Shown here piece by piece: positions 51,054-60,065 of a stretch of 64,000 nt of DNA. Position numbers and translations under genes: made by a program. The first letter of the stretch is position 1. Every line of letters starts with the position of its first letter. The DNA is from JAJYRX01 sp041655275 (GTDB lineage Bacteria; Pseudomonadota; Gammaproteobacteria; Burkholderiales; Burkholderiaceae_B), in assembly GCA_041655275.1 (NCBI GenBank), contig JBBAFU010000002.1, positions 162,308 to 226,307 of the forward strand, in the 5' to 3' direction. A model generated the notes under the pieces. The model worked only from the letters and a program-made list of their open reading frames with translations, ran no database searches and was not told where the DNA came from.

Positions 51054-52004
51054 CTAGCCCTGAACGCGGGGATCGAACAGCCGGTAGCTCAGATCCACCA
51101 GCAGATTGATGAAGACATAGGCCCCCGAGGCCACCAGCAGCACGCCCTGGATGACGGGGTAGTCGTGGCGCAGCACTGCATCCACGGTCAGCCGCCCCAG
51201 GCCGGGAATGGCAAACACGGTCTCGGTCACGACCACGCCGCCGATGAGCATGGCAATGCCCACGCCGATGGTCGTCACGATGGGATTGGCGGCGTTCTTG
51301 AGCGCATGCCAGATGATCTGGTGCGCCAGCAAGCCCTTGGCACGCGCCGTGCGCACGTAATCTTCCGAGAGCGCTTCCAGCATGGTGGCGCGCGTCATGC
51401 GCGTGAGCAGCGCCATATAGACCAGGCCCAGCGACACACAGGGCAGCACCAGGTGGCGCAGATACGGCACCAGGCCTTCGGACAGCGGCCGATAGCCCTG
51501 CACCGGCAGCCAGCCCAGCTTCACCGACAGGCCGTAGACCAGGCCGTAGCCGATCAGGAACACGGGAATGGAAAAGCCCAGCACCGAGCCCAGCATGGCC
51601 AGGCGATCCACCCAGGTGCCCGCTTTCCAGGCGGCGGCCACGCCCAGGGGAATGGCCAGCATCACGGCAAACACAATGGTGAAGGCGGCAATGGACAGGC
51701 TGGGGCCCATGCGCTGGTAGATCAGCGTGATCACGGGCACATTCGTCGATGTCGATATGCCCAGATCACCGCGCAGCACCTGCCAGGTCCAGCCCAGGAA
51801 CTGCTCGGGCAAGGGCCGGTCCAGCCCCATGGCCGCGCGAATGCGGGCCACATCCTCCACCGTGGCATTGTCACCGGCAATGATGGCGGCCGGATCGCCC
51901 GGCGTCAGGTGCACCAGCATGAAGGCCAGCACGGCCACCACCGCAATCACGGGAATGGTGGCCGCCAGACGGCGCAGCACGTAATACCGCATGTGTGACT
52001 GCAT
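51054..52004 (-). CDS. Peptide ABC transporter permease, DppB-like
   Basis: A 316-residue permease. The N-terminal MRYYVLRRLAATIPVIAVVAVLAF, the LTPGDPAAIIAGDNAT periplasmic segment and the EAA loop VRTARAKGLLAHQIIWHALKNAANPI are typical of DppB. GAGG eight bases before ATG 52004 supports the start. The C-terminal NLLVDLSYRLFDPRV is as in the family. Confidence 0.9.
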   Translation of the reverse strand: MQSHMRYYVLRRLAATIPVIAVVAVLAFMLVHLTPGDPAAIIAGDNATVEDVARIRAAMGLDRPLPEQFLGWTWQVLRGDLGISTSTNVPVITLIYQRMGPSLSIAAFTIVFAVMLAIPLGVAAAWKAGTWVDRLAMLGSVLGFSIPVFLIGYGLVYGLSVKLGWLPVQGYRPLSEGLVPYLRHLVLPCVSLGLVYMALLTRMTRATMLEALSEDYVRTARAKGLLAHQIIWHALKNAANPIVTTIGVGIAMLIGGVVVTETVFAIPGLGRLTVDAVLRHDYPVIQGVLLVASGAYVFINLLVDLSYRLFDPRVQG

Positions 52005-52056
52005 GGGTACGCCTCAGCCCCGTACCGCCGCCGCGCCCCCGGGGCGCGGGCAAGGC

Positions 52057-53643
52057 TTATTTTTCCACATTCCACATCACGGGAATGCCCGTCTTCATGA
52101 GCTCGGTGTTGCGCAGGCCGCGCGTGGCAATCACCGGCTTGAACTCGCCCCACATCACATAGGGTACGGTTTCGTAGGCACGTTCCTGCAGAGCGGCGGC
52201 CAGGGCCTTGCTCTTGTCGGCATCGCCTTCTGCAATCCACTGGTTGCGCAACTCGTCCAGGCGTTCGTCGCAGGGCCAGCCCGGCAGGCTGTTGCCGCAA
52301 GGCGCAGACAGCCAGGGATTGACCACCGGCGTGCTCGCATCAAAGAAGCCGCCCTGGGTCAGGAAGACGTTCCAGCCGCCATCTTCGGGCTTGTCCTTCT
52401 TCAGGCGGCGGCTGGCCACCGACGCCCAGTCCATGGCCTGCAGGTCAACCTTGAAGCCGGCTTTTTCCATGGCGCGGGCAATCACCAGATCCGCCGGGGC
52501 GCGCACGTTGTCGGTCGCGTGCAGGAAGACCACAGTCTCACCCTGGTAGCCGGCCTCGGCCAGCAGCCGGCGCGCTTTCTCCATATCCGTCTTCTGGTAG
52601 GGAGCAGAGCCCGCATCCGTCGCATAAGGGGAGTCGCAGGTATACATCGACGGGCAGTAATCGTTGCGATAGACCCCGCTGTAACCCGTTGCGGCCAGCG
52701 TCTCCTCCTGGTTGATCAGGTGATACACGGCCTGGCGCAGCCGGGCATCATTGAACGGCGGATGAATATGGTTGAGGATGGCCATGCCCTGGGTGGGCAC
52801 CGTGGGCGTGAGCGCAATGTCGGCATTGTGCTCGAGCATGGGCAGGAAGTCCGGCGCCACGCGCTCCAGCATGTCGATCTCGCCATTCTGCAGGGCCGAC
52901 ACCGCCGTGTTGGCATCCGGGATAATCACCCATTCCACGCGGTCCACCTTCGCCACCTTGCCGCCCGCCAGGCCGTCGGCGGCCTCGCTGCGCGGCGTGT
53001 AATCCGGGTTTTTCCGGTACACCACCTTGCTGCCCGGCACCCACTCGTCCTTGATGAAGAGATAGGGGCCGGAACCCACCATTTCCGTGACGGGCGTGGC
53101 CGGATCGGTCTCGGCCAGCCGCTTTGGCATGATGAACAGCGGCATGCCCGAGGGCTTGGACAGGGCGGCCAGCACCAGGCCGAAAGGCTTTTCCAGGGTG
53201 ATGGAGAAGGTCCGCTCATCCACCACCGCCACCCGGGCGCCGGCCTGCATCATCAGGCGCCCCAGGGTGTCCTTCTGCGCCCAGCGATGCAGCGAGGCCA
53301 CGCAGTCCTCGGCGCGCACCGCGGTGCCGTCGCTGAACTTCAGGCCCTCGCGCAAGGTGAAGGTCCAGGCCATACCGTCTTCGGATTGTGTCCAGGTGTC
53401 CACCATCTGCGGGCGCGGCTCGCCCTTGCTGTCGGGGCTGAACAGGGTGTCAAACACCATATAGCCGTGATCGCGCGTGATGTAGGCCGTGGTGAACAGC
53501 GGGTCCAGTGTCTTCAGGTCGGCATGGGGGGTCACGCGCAGCGTCGTGTCCGCCCCGGCGGACGCGCCCAGCGACAGCAGCAGGCTGCCCAGCAGGGTGG
53601 CCAGCAGGCGGTGCCGGCTTGCACGGGAGAGCAAATCATTCAT
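52057..53643 (-). CDS. ABC transporter substrate-binding protein, peptide (family 5)
   Basis: A 528-residue periplasmic receptor. Signal peptide RLLATLLGSLLLSLGASAGA, mature start DTTLRVTPHADLKTLDPLFT, then LREGLKFSDGTAVRAEDCVASL and the KVDLQAMDWASVASRRLKKD region, all typical of DppA/OppA-like proteins. AGGTGAT precedes ATG 53643. Family members bind peptides, glutathione, nickel or opines. The context suggests a gamma-glutamyl or D-amino-acid-containing peptide. Confidence 0.9.
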   Translation of the reverse strand: MNDLLSRASRHRLLATLLGSLLLSLGASAGADTTLRVTPHADLKTLDPLFTTAYITRDHGYMVFDTLFSPDSKGEPRPQMVDTWTQSEDGMAWTFTLREGLKFSDGTAVRAEDCVASLHRWAQKDTLGRLMMQAGARVAVVDERTFSITLEKPFGLVLAALSKPSGMPLFIMPKRLAETDPATPVTEMVGSGPYLFIKDEWVPGSKVVYRKNPDYTPRSEAADGLAGGKVAKVDRVEWVIIPDANTAVSALQNGEIDMLERVAPDFLPMLEHNADIALTPTVPTQGMAILNHIHPPFNDARLRQAVYHLINQEETLAATGYSGVYRNDYCPSMYTCDSPYATDAGSAPYQKTDMEKARRLLAEAGYQGETVVFLHATDNVRAPADLVIARAMEKAGFKVDLQAMDWASVASRRLKKDKPEDGGWNVFLTQGGFFDASTPVVNPWLSAPCGNSLPGWPCDERLDELRNQWIAEGDADKSKALAAALQERAYETVPYVMWGEFKPVIATRGLRNTELMKTGIPVMWNVEK

Positions 53644-53674
53644 GGGAATCACCTTTGATGCAGTGAGAAAAAAT

Positions 53675-55132
53675 TCAGGATGCCGGCGGCGTCAGCGGCC
53701 ACTTGGGGTAGACGATGCGGGTGAAAGGCAGGCTGTCGAGATCAGCGGTGACCGAACCCGGCGTGCTCAGGTAGATCACCTGGGCGGCCACTTTGGAAAA
53801 GTCGGCGTGGAAATGCTGGGAGGACTTCACGACGATGAAGCGCTGCGCCGCCAGATCGATGCCGAACTGGGTGAACAGGTCGCGCCCCACCGCCTGGTTG
53901 CGTATGGTGGTCATCACGACCTGCACGCCGTCCACATCGATGACGGCCACATCGCCCAGGCAGGACGGCGTATTCGACAGCCCGGTCATGAAGGCGTTTT
54001 CGCGCAGGCAGACCACGCGGCAGCGCACGTCGACGGGATCACCCGAGGCGGGTGACACCTTGCCGCCCACGCGCAAGGGGAGCACGGCGCCCTCGCCGGC
54101 GTTCCGGCACAGCGCCACCGCACCCGGATCCCAGAACGGGCCGATGACGGCATCGCGCACGCCGTGCGTGATGAAATGGCGCAGCACACCGGTGGAATCG
54201 CTGGCCGCGCCGCCGCCGGCATTGTCGGCCGAATCCGCCAGCACGGCGGGCCAGGCATCCCGCGCGCGCGCCTGCGCCACCGCCTCGGCGATGGTGGGCG
54301 ATGCCGGCTGCAGCGCATCCCGAAAGCCGATGATCTCCTCGCCCAGCATTTGCGCCAGCTGCGCGGCGTGCTCCGGCTTGTCATCCGTATATACCAGCAC
54401 CTTGCTGCCCATACCGGGCACATCGCCCCAGGGAAAGCCGTGGACGATGGAAATCGAGAGCACATCCGGGTCTTCCCGCTCCAGGCGCTGGATGCGATCG
54501 ACAAAGCTGCGCATGGGCTCGCGGCTGGTATGCATGATAGCAATCATCTCGCAATCGAAAAGGGCATGCACGGGCCGGATGCGGCCCTGGGCCTTCGCCA
54601 CGCACAAGTCCACCAGATCCACGGCGCGCTCGTAGATGTCCGTATGCGGGTATTCCTTGAAGCACACCAGAAAATCGGCGTTTTCCCGCATCTCGGCCGT
54701 CATGTGGCAATGCGGGTCCAGCTCGGCACCGATCACGACGGCCGGCCCGACCAGGGCGCGCACGCGCGCAATCAGGTCGCCTTCGCAATCCTCGTAGCCG
54801 TCGGCCACCATGGCACCGTGCAGGCCCAGCAGCACCACATCCACCGGCCCGGCAGCGCGCAGATCCGCCAGAATCTCGTCGCGCAGCGTCTCGTAGGCAT
54901 GGCGGGTGGTCAGGCCGGCCGGCGTGGCCCCGGCCACCGTGCCTTCGATGAGCGTCCAGCCCTGGGCGCGGGCGCGCTCGCGCGCCGCCCACAAGGGCCC
55001 GGAAAACTGCAGCATGCGATCGGGGTGCTCGCCCGCGCGGTAATAGCCGCGATCATGAAAGGCATTCAGGCCCGTGGGCAGGGGCGAGAAGGTATTCGTC
55101 TCGGTTGACAAGGATGCGGAAAACAATCTCAT
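53675..55132 (-). CDS. M81-family metallopeptidase (MlrC-like)
   Basis: A 485-residue protein of the microcystinase-C family. SLSTETNTFSPLPTG at the N-terminus, VVLLGLHGAMVADGYEDCEGD, GAELDPHCHMTAEM and FKEYPHTDIYERA (metal-ligand Asp/His candidates), and DSADNAGGGAASDSTGVLRH are typical. MlrC removes the Adda end of linearised microcystin, but most members sit in amino-acid or peptide catabolic clusters as here. It is between the binding-protein and oxidase genes and overlaps the oxidase by 4 bp. Likely cleaves the imported peptide. Confidence 0.87.
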   Translation of the reverse strand: MRLFSASLSTETNTFSPLPTGLNAFHDRGYYRAGEHPDRMLQFSGPLWAARERARAQGWTLIEGTVAGATPAGLTTRHAYETLRDEILADLRAAGPVDVVLLGLHGAMVADGYEDCEGDLIARVRALVGPAVVIGAELDPHCHMTAEMRENADFLVCFKEYPHTDIYERAVDLVDLCVAKAQGRIRPVHALFDCEMIAIMHTSREPMRSFVDRIQRLEREDPDVLSISIVHGFPWGDVPGMGSKVLVYTDDKPEHAAQLAQMLGEEIIGFRDALQPASPTIAEAVAQARARDAWPAVLADSADNAGGGAASDSTGVLRHFITHGVRDAVIGPFWDPGAVALCRNAGEGAVLPLRVGGKVSPASGDPVDVRCRVVCLRENAFMTGLSNTPSCLGDVAVIDVDGVQVVMTTIRNQAVGRDLFTQFGIDLAAQRFIVVKSSQHFHADFSKVAAQVIYLSTPGSVTADLDSLPFTRIVYPKWPLTPPAS

Positions 55133-56379
55133 GACACAGTTCCGGTAACACGGGCGGAAGAAAAACGGGCGGGAGACACGCGTTCGGGATCAACGCCCTG
55201 GACGATCAGGCTGTCATCCAGGGCTTCATCCAGCAACAGGTTGCGCGCCAGCAGCGAGGCGCCGGCCGCCGTCTGGATGCCGTAGCCCCCCTGGCCGGCG
55301 AGCCAGAAGAATCCGGCGCTGTGCGGGTCCGGGCCGATCACAAATTCGCCGTCGCGCGCAAACGTGCGCAGGCCGGCCCAGGTGTGTCGCGGCCGGCGGA
55401 TGCGCAAATCCGTCGCCTGCGCGATGCGCGCAATACCCAGGGCCACATCCAGCTCCTCCGCAACAACATCGTGGGGCGCCACCGGGTCTGCGTTGGCCGG
55501 CGAGCCCAGCAACTGGCCGGCATCGGGCTTGAAGTAGAACGACTCGTCGATGCCGACCACGGCCGGCCAGTCACGGATGGCGTGCGCCGCCAAAGGCGGG
55601 TCCCGGCCCTCGCGCTCGGGCGGAAAAGTAAACGCGCTGCGCCGCATGGGCTGCAGGCCGGCGTCCACGCCGCCGAAGAGACAGGCGAGTTCCTGGGCCC
55701 AGGCGCCGGCGGCATTCACGACCCGGCGCGCGCACACCGTTGTCCCGTCCGACAAGGCCACCTGCCAGACCCCCTGGACCCGTTGCGCGCTCACCACTTT
55801 CACGCCGAAGCGCAACGTGCTTTGTGATTGCGTTTGTGCCTGGGCACGCACGCCGCGCAAAAACCCCTGCAGCAAGGCGTGAACATCCACATCACTGGCA
55901 TCGGGCTCCTCGATGGCGCCCACCAGGCCGTCGCGACGGATGCAGGGGACGCGGGCGCACACGGCCTCGGCGTCGCATTCGCGAAACGGCGCGTTAACCG
56001 CCTGCAAGCGGGCCAGGGTCTCGTCGCGCAGGCGGCGCTGGTCTTCGCGCACCAGGTAGAGCACACCGCGCGCCGCCAGCAGGGGGGCGTCGGTGAATCC
56101 GGCCGGCGGGGCGGTGAAGAAAGCCCGCCCCGCACGCGTCAAGGCCTGTATGGTGGGGGTACCATAAGTTTCCATGAACATGGCGGCCGAGCGGCCCGAG
56201 GCATGGTAGCCGGGCTGCGCTTCGGCTTCGACGAGCACACAGCGCAAGGCGCCCGCCAGGCGCCATGCCAGCGACAGACCGGCAACGCCGCCGCCCACGA
56301 TCAGCACATCATGAACAAGCGCATGAGCGCCTGCATCCGCCCCATGTTGCCGGGCGCGCGAATCCGCTATCATCTGCAA
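55129..56379 (-). CDS. FAD-dependent amine/D-amino-acid oxidoreductase (DAO family)
   Basis: A 416-residue flavoprotein. The Rossmann motif is VLIVGGGVAGLSLAWRLAG, followed by EAEAQPGYHASGRSAAMF; RRVVNAAGAWAQELA and TWAGLRTFARDGEFVIGPDP in the C-terminal part are DAO-like. It would oxidise an amine, D-amino acid or gamma-glutamyl amine. First gene of the leftward cluster, divergent from the gamma-glutamyltransferase gene. Confidence 0.87.
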   Translation of the reverse strand: MQMIADSRARQHGADAGAHALVHDVLIVGGGVAGLSLAWRLAGALRCVLVEAEAQPGYHASGRSAAMFMETYGTPTIQALTRAGRAFFTAPPAGFTDAPLLAARGVLYLVREDQRRLRDETLARLQAVNAPFRECDAEAVCARVPCIRRDGLVGAIEEPDASDVDVHALLQGFLRGVRAQAQTQSQSTLRFGVKVVSAQRVQGVWQVALSDGTTVCARRVVNAAGAWAQELACLFGGVDAGLQPMRRSAFTFPPEREGRDPPLAAHAIRDWPAVVGIDESFYFKPDAGQLLGSPANADPVAPHDVVAEELDVALGIARIAQATDLRIRRPRHTWAGLRTFARDGEFVIGPDPHSAGFFWLAGQGGYGIQTAAGASLLARNLLLDEALDDSLIVQGVDPERVSPARFSSARVTGTVS

Positions 56380-56394
56380 TTATCGTTTCAGGGA

Positions 56395-56412
56395 ATTCTC
56401 AATATAGAGAAT
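56395..56412. promoter_or_regulatory. Palindrome in the divergent promoter region
   Basis: ATTCTC-AATATA-GAGAAT is a palindrome with perfect 6-bp arms, 16 bp from the oxidase start codon. It is the best candidate operator for the cupin-XRE regulator of this cluster. Confidence 0.5.
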
Positions 56413-56429
56413 CATCCTTGTTTCCCACG

Positions 56430-56457
56430 CCGGGGTCAACTGTCCGGGGTCAATTGT
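56430..56457. repeat. Tandem 14-bp repeat upstream of the gamma-glutamyltransferase gene
   Basis: CCGGGGTCAACTGT is followed directly by CCGGGGTCAATTGT (one difference). The tandem spacing of 14 bp could be a regulator or activator site for the rightward gene. Confidence 0.5.
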
Positions 56458-56496
56458 TATTAATCTCGGGGTTTACCCGTATCAGGAGAACGCAAC

Positions 56497-58080
56497 ATGG
56501 GGCATTCCACGAAAACCACAAGCGCCCATCGCGCCATGGTGGTCTCGGGCCACGAAGCGGCCACCGAAGCCGCCGCCCGCTGTCTGGAACAGGGCGGCAG
56601 CATCGCCGATGCGGCCCTGACCGGGGCGGCGGCACTCAGCGTTGCCCTGCCCCAGGCCTGCGGGCTGGGCGGCGATGCCTTCATCCTCGCGCATGACGCG
56701 CACACGGGCGAAGTGCTGGGCCTGAACGCCTCGGGATTTTCACCCGCACTGGCCACGCCGGCGCATTTTGCCGACGGCATCACGCCCCAGGGTGCGCACA
56801 GCGGCAACGTGCCCGGCATGGTGGGCGGCTGGCAGGCCTTGCATGAACGTCTGGGGCGCCTGCCCTGGGCCGAGATACTGGCACCCGCCATCACCCTGGC
56901 ACGCGAGGGTGTGCCCGCATCCACCGTGCTGGCCCGCGCCACGGCGCTGCATCAGGCCCTGCTCGCGGATGATCCGGGCAGCCGCAGCCTTTTCCTGCCC
57001 GGCGGCGCACCCCTGACGGCGGGCGCGCCGCTGGTGCAGACTGCGCTGGCACAGACGCTGGAAACCATCGCCCGCGAGGGCAGCGCGGCTTTCTATCGCG
57101 GCGACATCGCGCAGCGCCTGTGCGCCACCGTCGAGGCCCGCGGCGGCCTGTTGCGCGCCGACGACATGGCCGCCTACGCACCATTATGGGTGACGCCGCT
57201 GAGCGTGGGCTATCAGGGCCATCGCGTCTTCGCCATGCCGCCCAACTCCTATGGCCTGTACCTGCTCCTGCAGCTGATGGCGCTCGAAGACAGCGCCGGT
57301 GCCGATTTTGCCGTTGATGCTGCCGATCATGAAACCCCTACGGACCCCGCCGTCGCCCGCCTGCTGCGCCTCATCCGCGCGGCCCAGGCCGCTTTCAGTG
57401 TGGGCGCGCGTGCGGTGGCCGATCCGGACCCGCGCCATGGCACGGAACCCGCCGCAGCACTGCTGGGCCCGCAAGGCCTGGCCCGTCTGCGCAAGGCCGG
57501 CGCGGGCCGGCCCGGCAACCGGGGCGGTACGGCCGTCATCAGCGTGGCCGATCATGAAGGCAATGCCGTCATCATCATCCAGAGCGTGTATTACGCCTTC
57601 GGCAGCGGCCTTACCGACCCCGCCACCGGCATCCTGCTCAACAACCGCCTGGCGGGCTTCAACACCGAGGCCGGCCACCCCAACGCCGTGGGCCCGCGCA
57701 AGCGTCCCGCGCACACCCTGTGCCCCGCCCTGGTATTTCGCGACGGCCGCCTGCGCCACGCCCTGTCCACACCCGGCGGGCCGGGACAAACGCTGACCCT
57801 GGCCCAGGTCATCCAGGCGCTGGTGGAAGACGGCGCCGATCTGCAGGCGGCCATTGATGCGCCCCGCTGGTCCATGGGCCTGGCCGGCGAGCTGCTGGCC
57901 GAATCCACGCTGGCGCAGGCGACGGTGGACGGCCTGGCCGGCGCCGGGTCCGAACTGGCGCGTGCCGCAGCCGGCACGCCCTTCTTCGGTTCGGTCAAGG
58001 GCATCTCCCTCGAGCCCGACGGCCGCCTCATCGGCGTGGCCGACCAGCGCCGCAATGCCACGGCGCGGGGTGTGGACTAA
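56497..58080 (+). CDS. Gamma-glutamyltransferase-family protein, cytoplasmic type
   Basis: A 527-residue N-terminal-nucleophile enzyme. AATEAAARCLEQGGSIADAAL, GLGGDAFILAHDAHTGEV and GNVPGMVGGW match the large-subunit start. The self-cleavage threonine is in NRGGTAVISVADHEGNAV, about residue 344. The small subunit has GSGLTDPATGILLNNRLAGF and STPGGPGQTLTLAQV. There is no signal peptide, unlike periplasmic GGTs. It may remove or transfer a gamma-glutamyl (or acyl) group from compounds imported by the neighbouring transporter. Confidence 0.88.
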   Translation: MGHSTKTTSAHRAMVVSGHEAATEAAARCLEQGGSIADAALTGAAALSVALPQACGLGGDAFILAHDAHTGEVLGLNASGFSPALATPAHFADGITPQGAHSGNVPGMVGGWQALHERLGRLPWAEILAPAITLAREGVPASTVLARATALHQALLADDPGSRSLFLPGGAPLTAGAPLVQTALAQTLETIAREGSAAFYRGDIAQRLCATVEARGGLLRADDMAAYAPLWVTPLSVGYQGHRVFAMPPNSYGLYLLLQLMALEDSAGADFAVDAADHETPTDPAVARLLRLIRAAQAAFSVGARAVADPDPRHGTEPAAALLGPQGLARLRKAGAGRPGNRGGTAVISVADHEGNAVIIIQSVYYAFGSGLTDPATGILLNNRLAGFNTEAGHPNAVGPRKRPAHTLCPALVFRDGRLRHALSTPGGPGQTLTLAQVIQALVEDGADLQAAIDAPRWSMGLAGELLAESTLAQATVDGLAGAGSELARAAAGTPFFGSVKGISLEPDGRLIGVADQRRNATARGVD

Positions 58081-58101
58081 ACGTGCGGACTGCGCCGTCG
58101 C

Positions 58102-59034
58102 CTAGCGGCGCGTATAGCTGCGCAGGAAGTCCAGGCTGCGCCGGGGGGTGTAGGACTGCAGGGTGCAGCCCGGCGCCAGGATGAAGCCGCCTTCGCCGGC
58201 GTCGCTGACGGCCTGATCGATTTCCGCGGCCATGGTGGCCAGCGAAATATCGGCAAACGTGGTTTCATCCAGACCGCCCATGATGCACTTGTCCGTCCAG
58301 CTGCGCAGCTCGCGCAGCGAAGGATTGTGCTCGGCGCGATCCGACAGGTTGATCACCTCGAACGGATAATCCTTCAGGCGGTCCCGGCGCAGGCCCGTGC
58401 CGTGAACGTGCAGCACGCGCACCAGCCCTTCGGAGGCTCGCAGCACGCGCAGGTCGAAAGGCCGCAGGAAAGTCTCGTAGACCTCGTCGGACACGCCGCG
58501 CGGGAAGCCGTCGGGGATGCAGGAGTTCATCGAGTAGAAATAGCCTTCCACGCCCAGCTTCTTCAGTTCCTGGACGTAGTTGCAGATCGTCTCGCAGACC
58601 ACTTCCAGCGCCTGCAGCGTTTCCTTCTTGTACTTCCACAGGGCGTCCTGCTGGTTGCGCCCGATGTTGCGCACGATGGACTGGTAGGGATCAAAGCCCG
58701 TATCGATGAGCGGCGCGTGCTTGCCGATGCTGTCCTGGAGACGCTTCAGGCAATCCAGCTGCAGCCGGAAGCAGGGCTCGTCCATGGACAGGGGGCGCAT
58801 CTCGAGCAGCGTCTTCGGGTCGTTCAGGGCGTACATGCCCTCGGGTACGGGATAGCGGTAATCGCCCATCACCTTGATGATGTCCCAGTCGTAGGCCTCC
58901 TGGAAGCGCTCGTGCAGCCAGGCCGTTTCCTCGCCCGTCAGGTGGTCCGAAAGAAAATGCACCCAGGTGGTCACGGGAACGCGGTCCACGGACTCGCCCC
59001 TGACCACTGCTTCAAAACGCTTGTGTGCTGTCAT
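58102..59034 (-). CDS. Uroporphyrinogen decarboxylase-family protein (catabolic or methyltransferase branch)
   Basis: A 310-residue TIM-barrel protein of the URO-D superfamily: TAHKRFEAVVRGESVDRVPVTTWVHFLS at the start, VEGYFYSMNSCIPDGFPRGVS, VLHVHGTGLRRDRLKDY and a GEGGFILAPGC end. It does not look like HemE. The GGFILAPGC ending is like that of members linked to methyl transfer or unknown catabolism. ATG 59034 is preferred to 59070. Third gene after the Bug and ornithine-cyclodeaminase-like genes on the same strand; the reaction is unknown. Confidence 0.8.
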   Translation of the reverse strand: MTAHKRFEAVVRGESVDRVPVTTWVHFLSDHLTGEETAWLHERFQEAYDWDIIKVMGDYRYPVPEGMYALNDPKTLLEMRPLSMDEPCFRLQLDCLKRLQDSIGKHAPLIDTGFDPYQSIVRNIGRNQQDALWKYKKETLQALEVVCETICNYVQELKKLGVEGYFYSMNSCIPDGFPRGVSDEVYETFLRPFDLRVLRASEGLVRVLHVHGTGLRRDRLKDYPFEVINLSDRAEHNPSLRELRSWTDKCIMGGLDETTFADISLATMAAEIDQAVSDAGEGGFILAPGCTLQSYTPRRSLDFLRSYTRR

Positions 59035-59084
59035 GCCATTATTTCCTTTTGATAAAGTTGTACCGTACACGTCGCAGAAAGACC

Positions 59085-60065
59085 TCAGAGCGGCAGAGAC
59101 ACGCCCACGCCCTGCTCCTGCGCCTTGTCAAAAACCAGCTTCGCCACGGCGATGTCGGCAATGCCCACACCGGCAAACAGCAAGGCCGTATTCTGTACCG
59201 TCGTCAGGCGGGCGTTTCGGCCGCCCGCCACCAGCCGCCCCAGGTCGGTGTCGAATTCACCGGGGTCCAGCATCTTGCCCAGGCCTATCCACTTGCGGCT
59301 CTGTTCGGGATCATCCGTGGCCGTGATGTCGAACACCTCCGGCCAGTGTTCCTCACCCCAGGGGCGGCCCAGGTCCACCGACGCCACATAGCTGCCCCGG
59401 GAAAGCCAGCGCGGATCCAGAAAGCGGTCGCTCTTGCCCGGCGGTATCATGGACACCACAATATCCTGGTGCGCCACCGCATCCCTGGCGGCACTGGCCA
59501 CACTGGCGGCGATACCCTGGCTTTCCGCATACTCGCGGAAGCGGTGTGCCGAGTCACTGCCCCCGGAATACGCGGTCACCTGGTCAAGGCTGGGGAACTG
59601 CGCGCGCAGAAAATCCAGATGCATGCGCGCCTGATAGCCGGCGCCGATCAGGCCCAGGCTGTAGGGCCTGGGCACGGCCAGATACTTGGCGCCGATGACG
59701 GAGCAGGCCGCCGTTCTGACGCCCGTGAGCCAGGTGCCGTCCATCAGCGCCAGGGGGCGGCCGTGGCGCGTTTCACTGTACAAGACCATGGACTGCACAT
59801 TGGGCAGGCCCAGGGCGGCATTGTCCGGTGATACGCTCACCCACTTCACGGCGGCATGTTCCGTACGGTTGTCCACCGCCAGCAGCGCTTCGGAAATATA
59901 TTTGGGCCGCGGCGGAATGTTGATCTTGGGCTGTTGCAGCACGTCGCCCTCGTGCCAGCCCAAGAAGACGTTTTCAACCGCCTCCGTCACGGCCTCGGGC
60001 GAAATGTCGAGGCCGGCCACCTGTTCCGAAGACAGGTAGAGGAAGGAATCAGACGGCGTGCTCAC
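59085..60065 (-). CDS. Ornithine cyclodeaminase / mu-crystallin family protein
   Basis: A 326-residue NAD(P)-binding protein. KWVSVSPDNAALGLPNVQSMVLYSE and MDGTWLTGVRTAACSVIGAKYLA are substrate-side motifs. SLGLIGAGYQARMHLDFLRA is the Rossmann motif, with a late VQNTALLFAGVGIADIAVAK. Members deaminate and cyclise ornithine, or reduce ketimines and alanine-type imines. Overlaps the Bug gene by 4 bp (ATGA). Confidence 0.86.
   Translation of the reverse strand: MSTPSDSFLYLSSEQVAGLDISPEAVTEAVENVFLGWHEGDVLQQPKINIPPRPKYISEALLAVDNRTEHAAVKWVSVSPDNAALGLPNVQSMVLYSETRHGRPLALMDGTWLTGVRTAACSVIGAKYLAVPRPYSLGLIGAGYQARMHLDFLRAQFPSLDQVTAYSGGSDSAHRFREYAESQGIAASVASAARDAVAHQDIVVSMIPPGKSDRFLDPRWLSRGSYVASVDLGRPWGEEHWPEVFDITATDDPEQSRKWIGLGKMLDPGEFDTDLGRLVAGGRNARLTTVQNTALLFAGVGIADIAVAKLVFDKAQEQGVGVSLPL

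Noticed and set aside
50298..53658. Two long plus-strand open frames opposite the peptide-permease and binding-protein genes
   Set aside because: They are rich in His, Gln, Gly and Arg, as expected from antisense frames in GC-rich DNA, and match no family.
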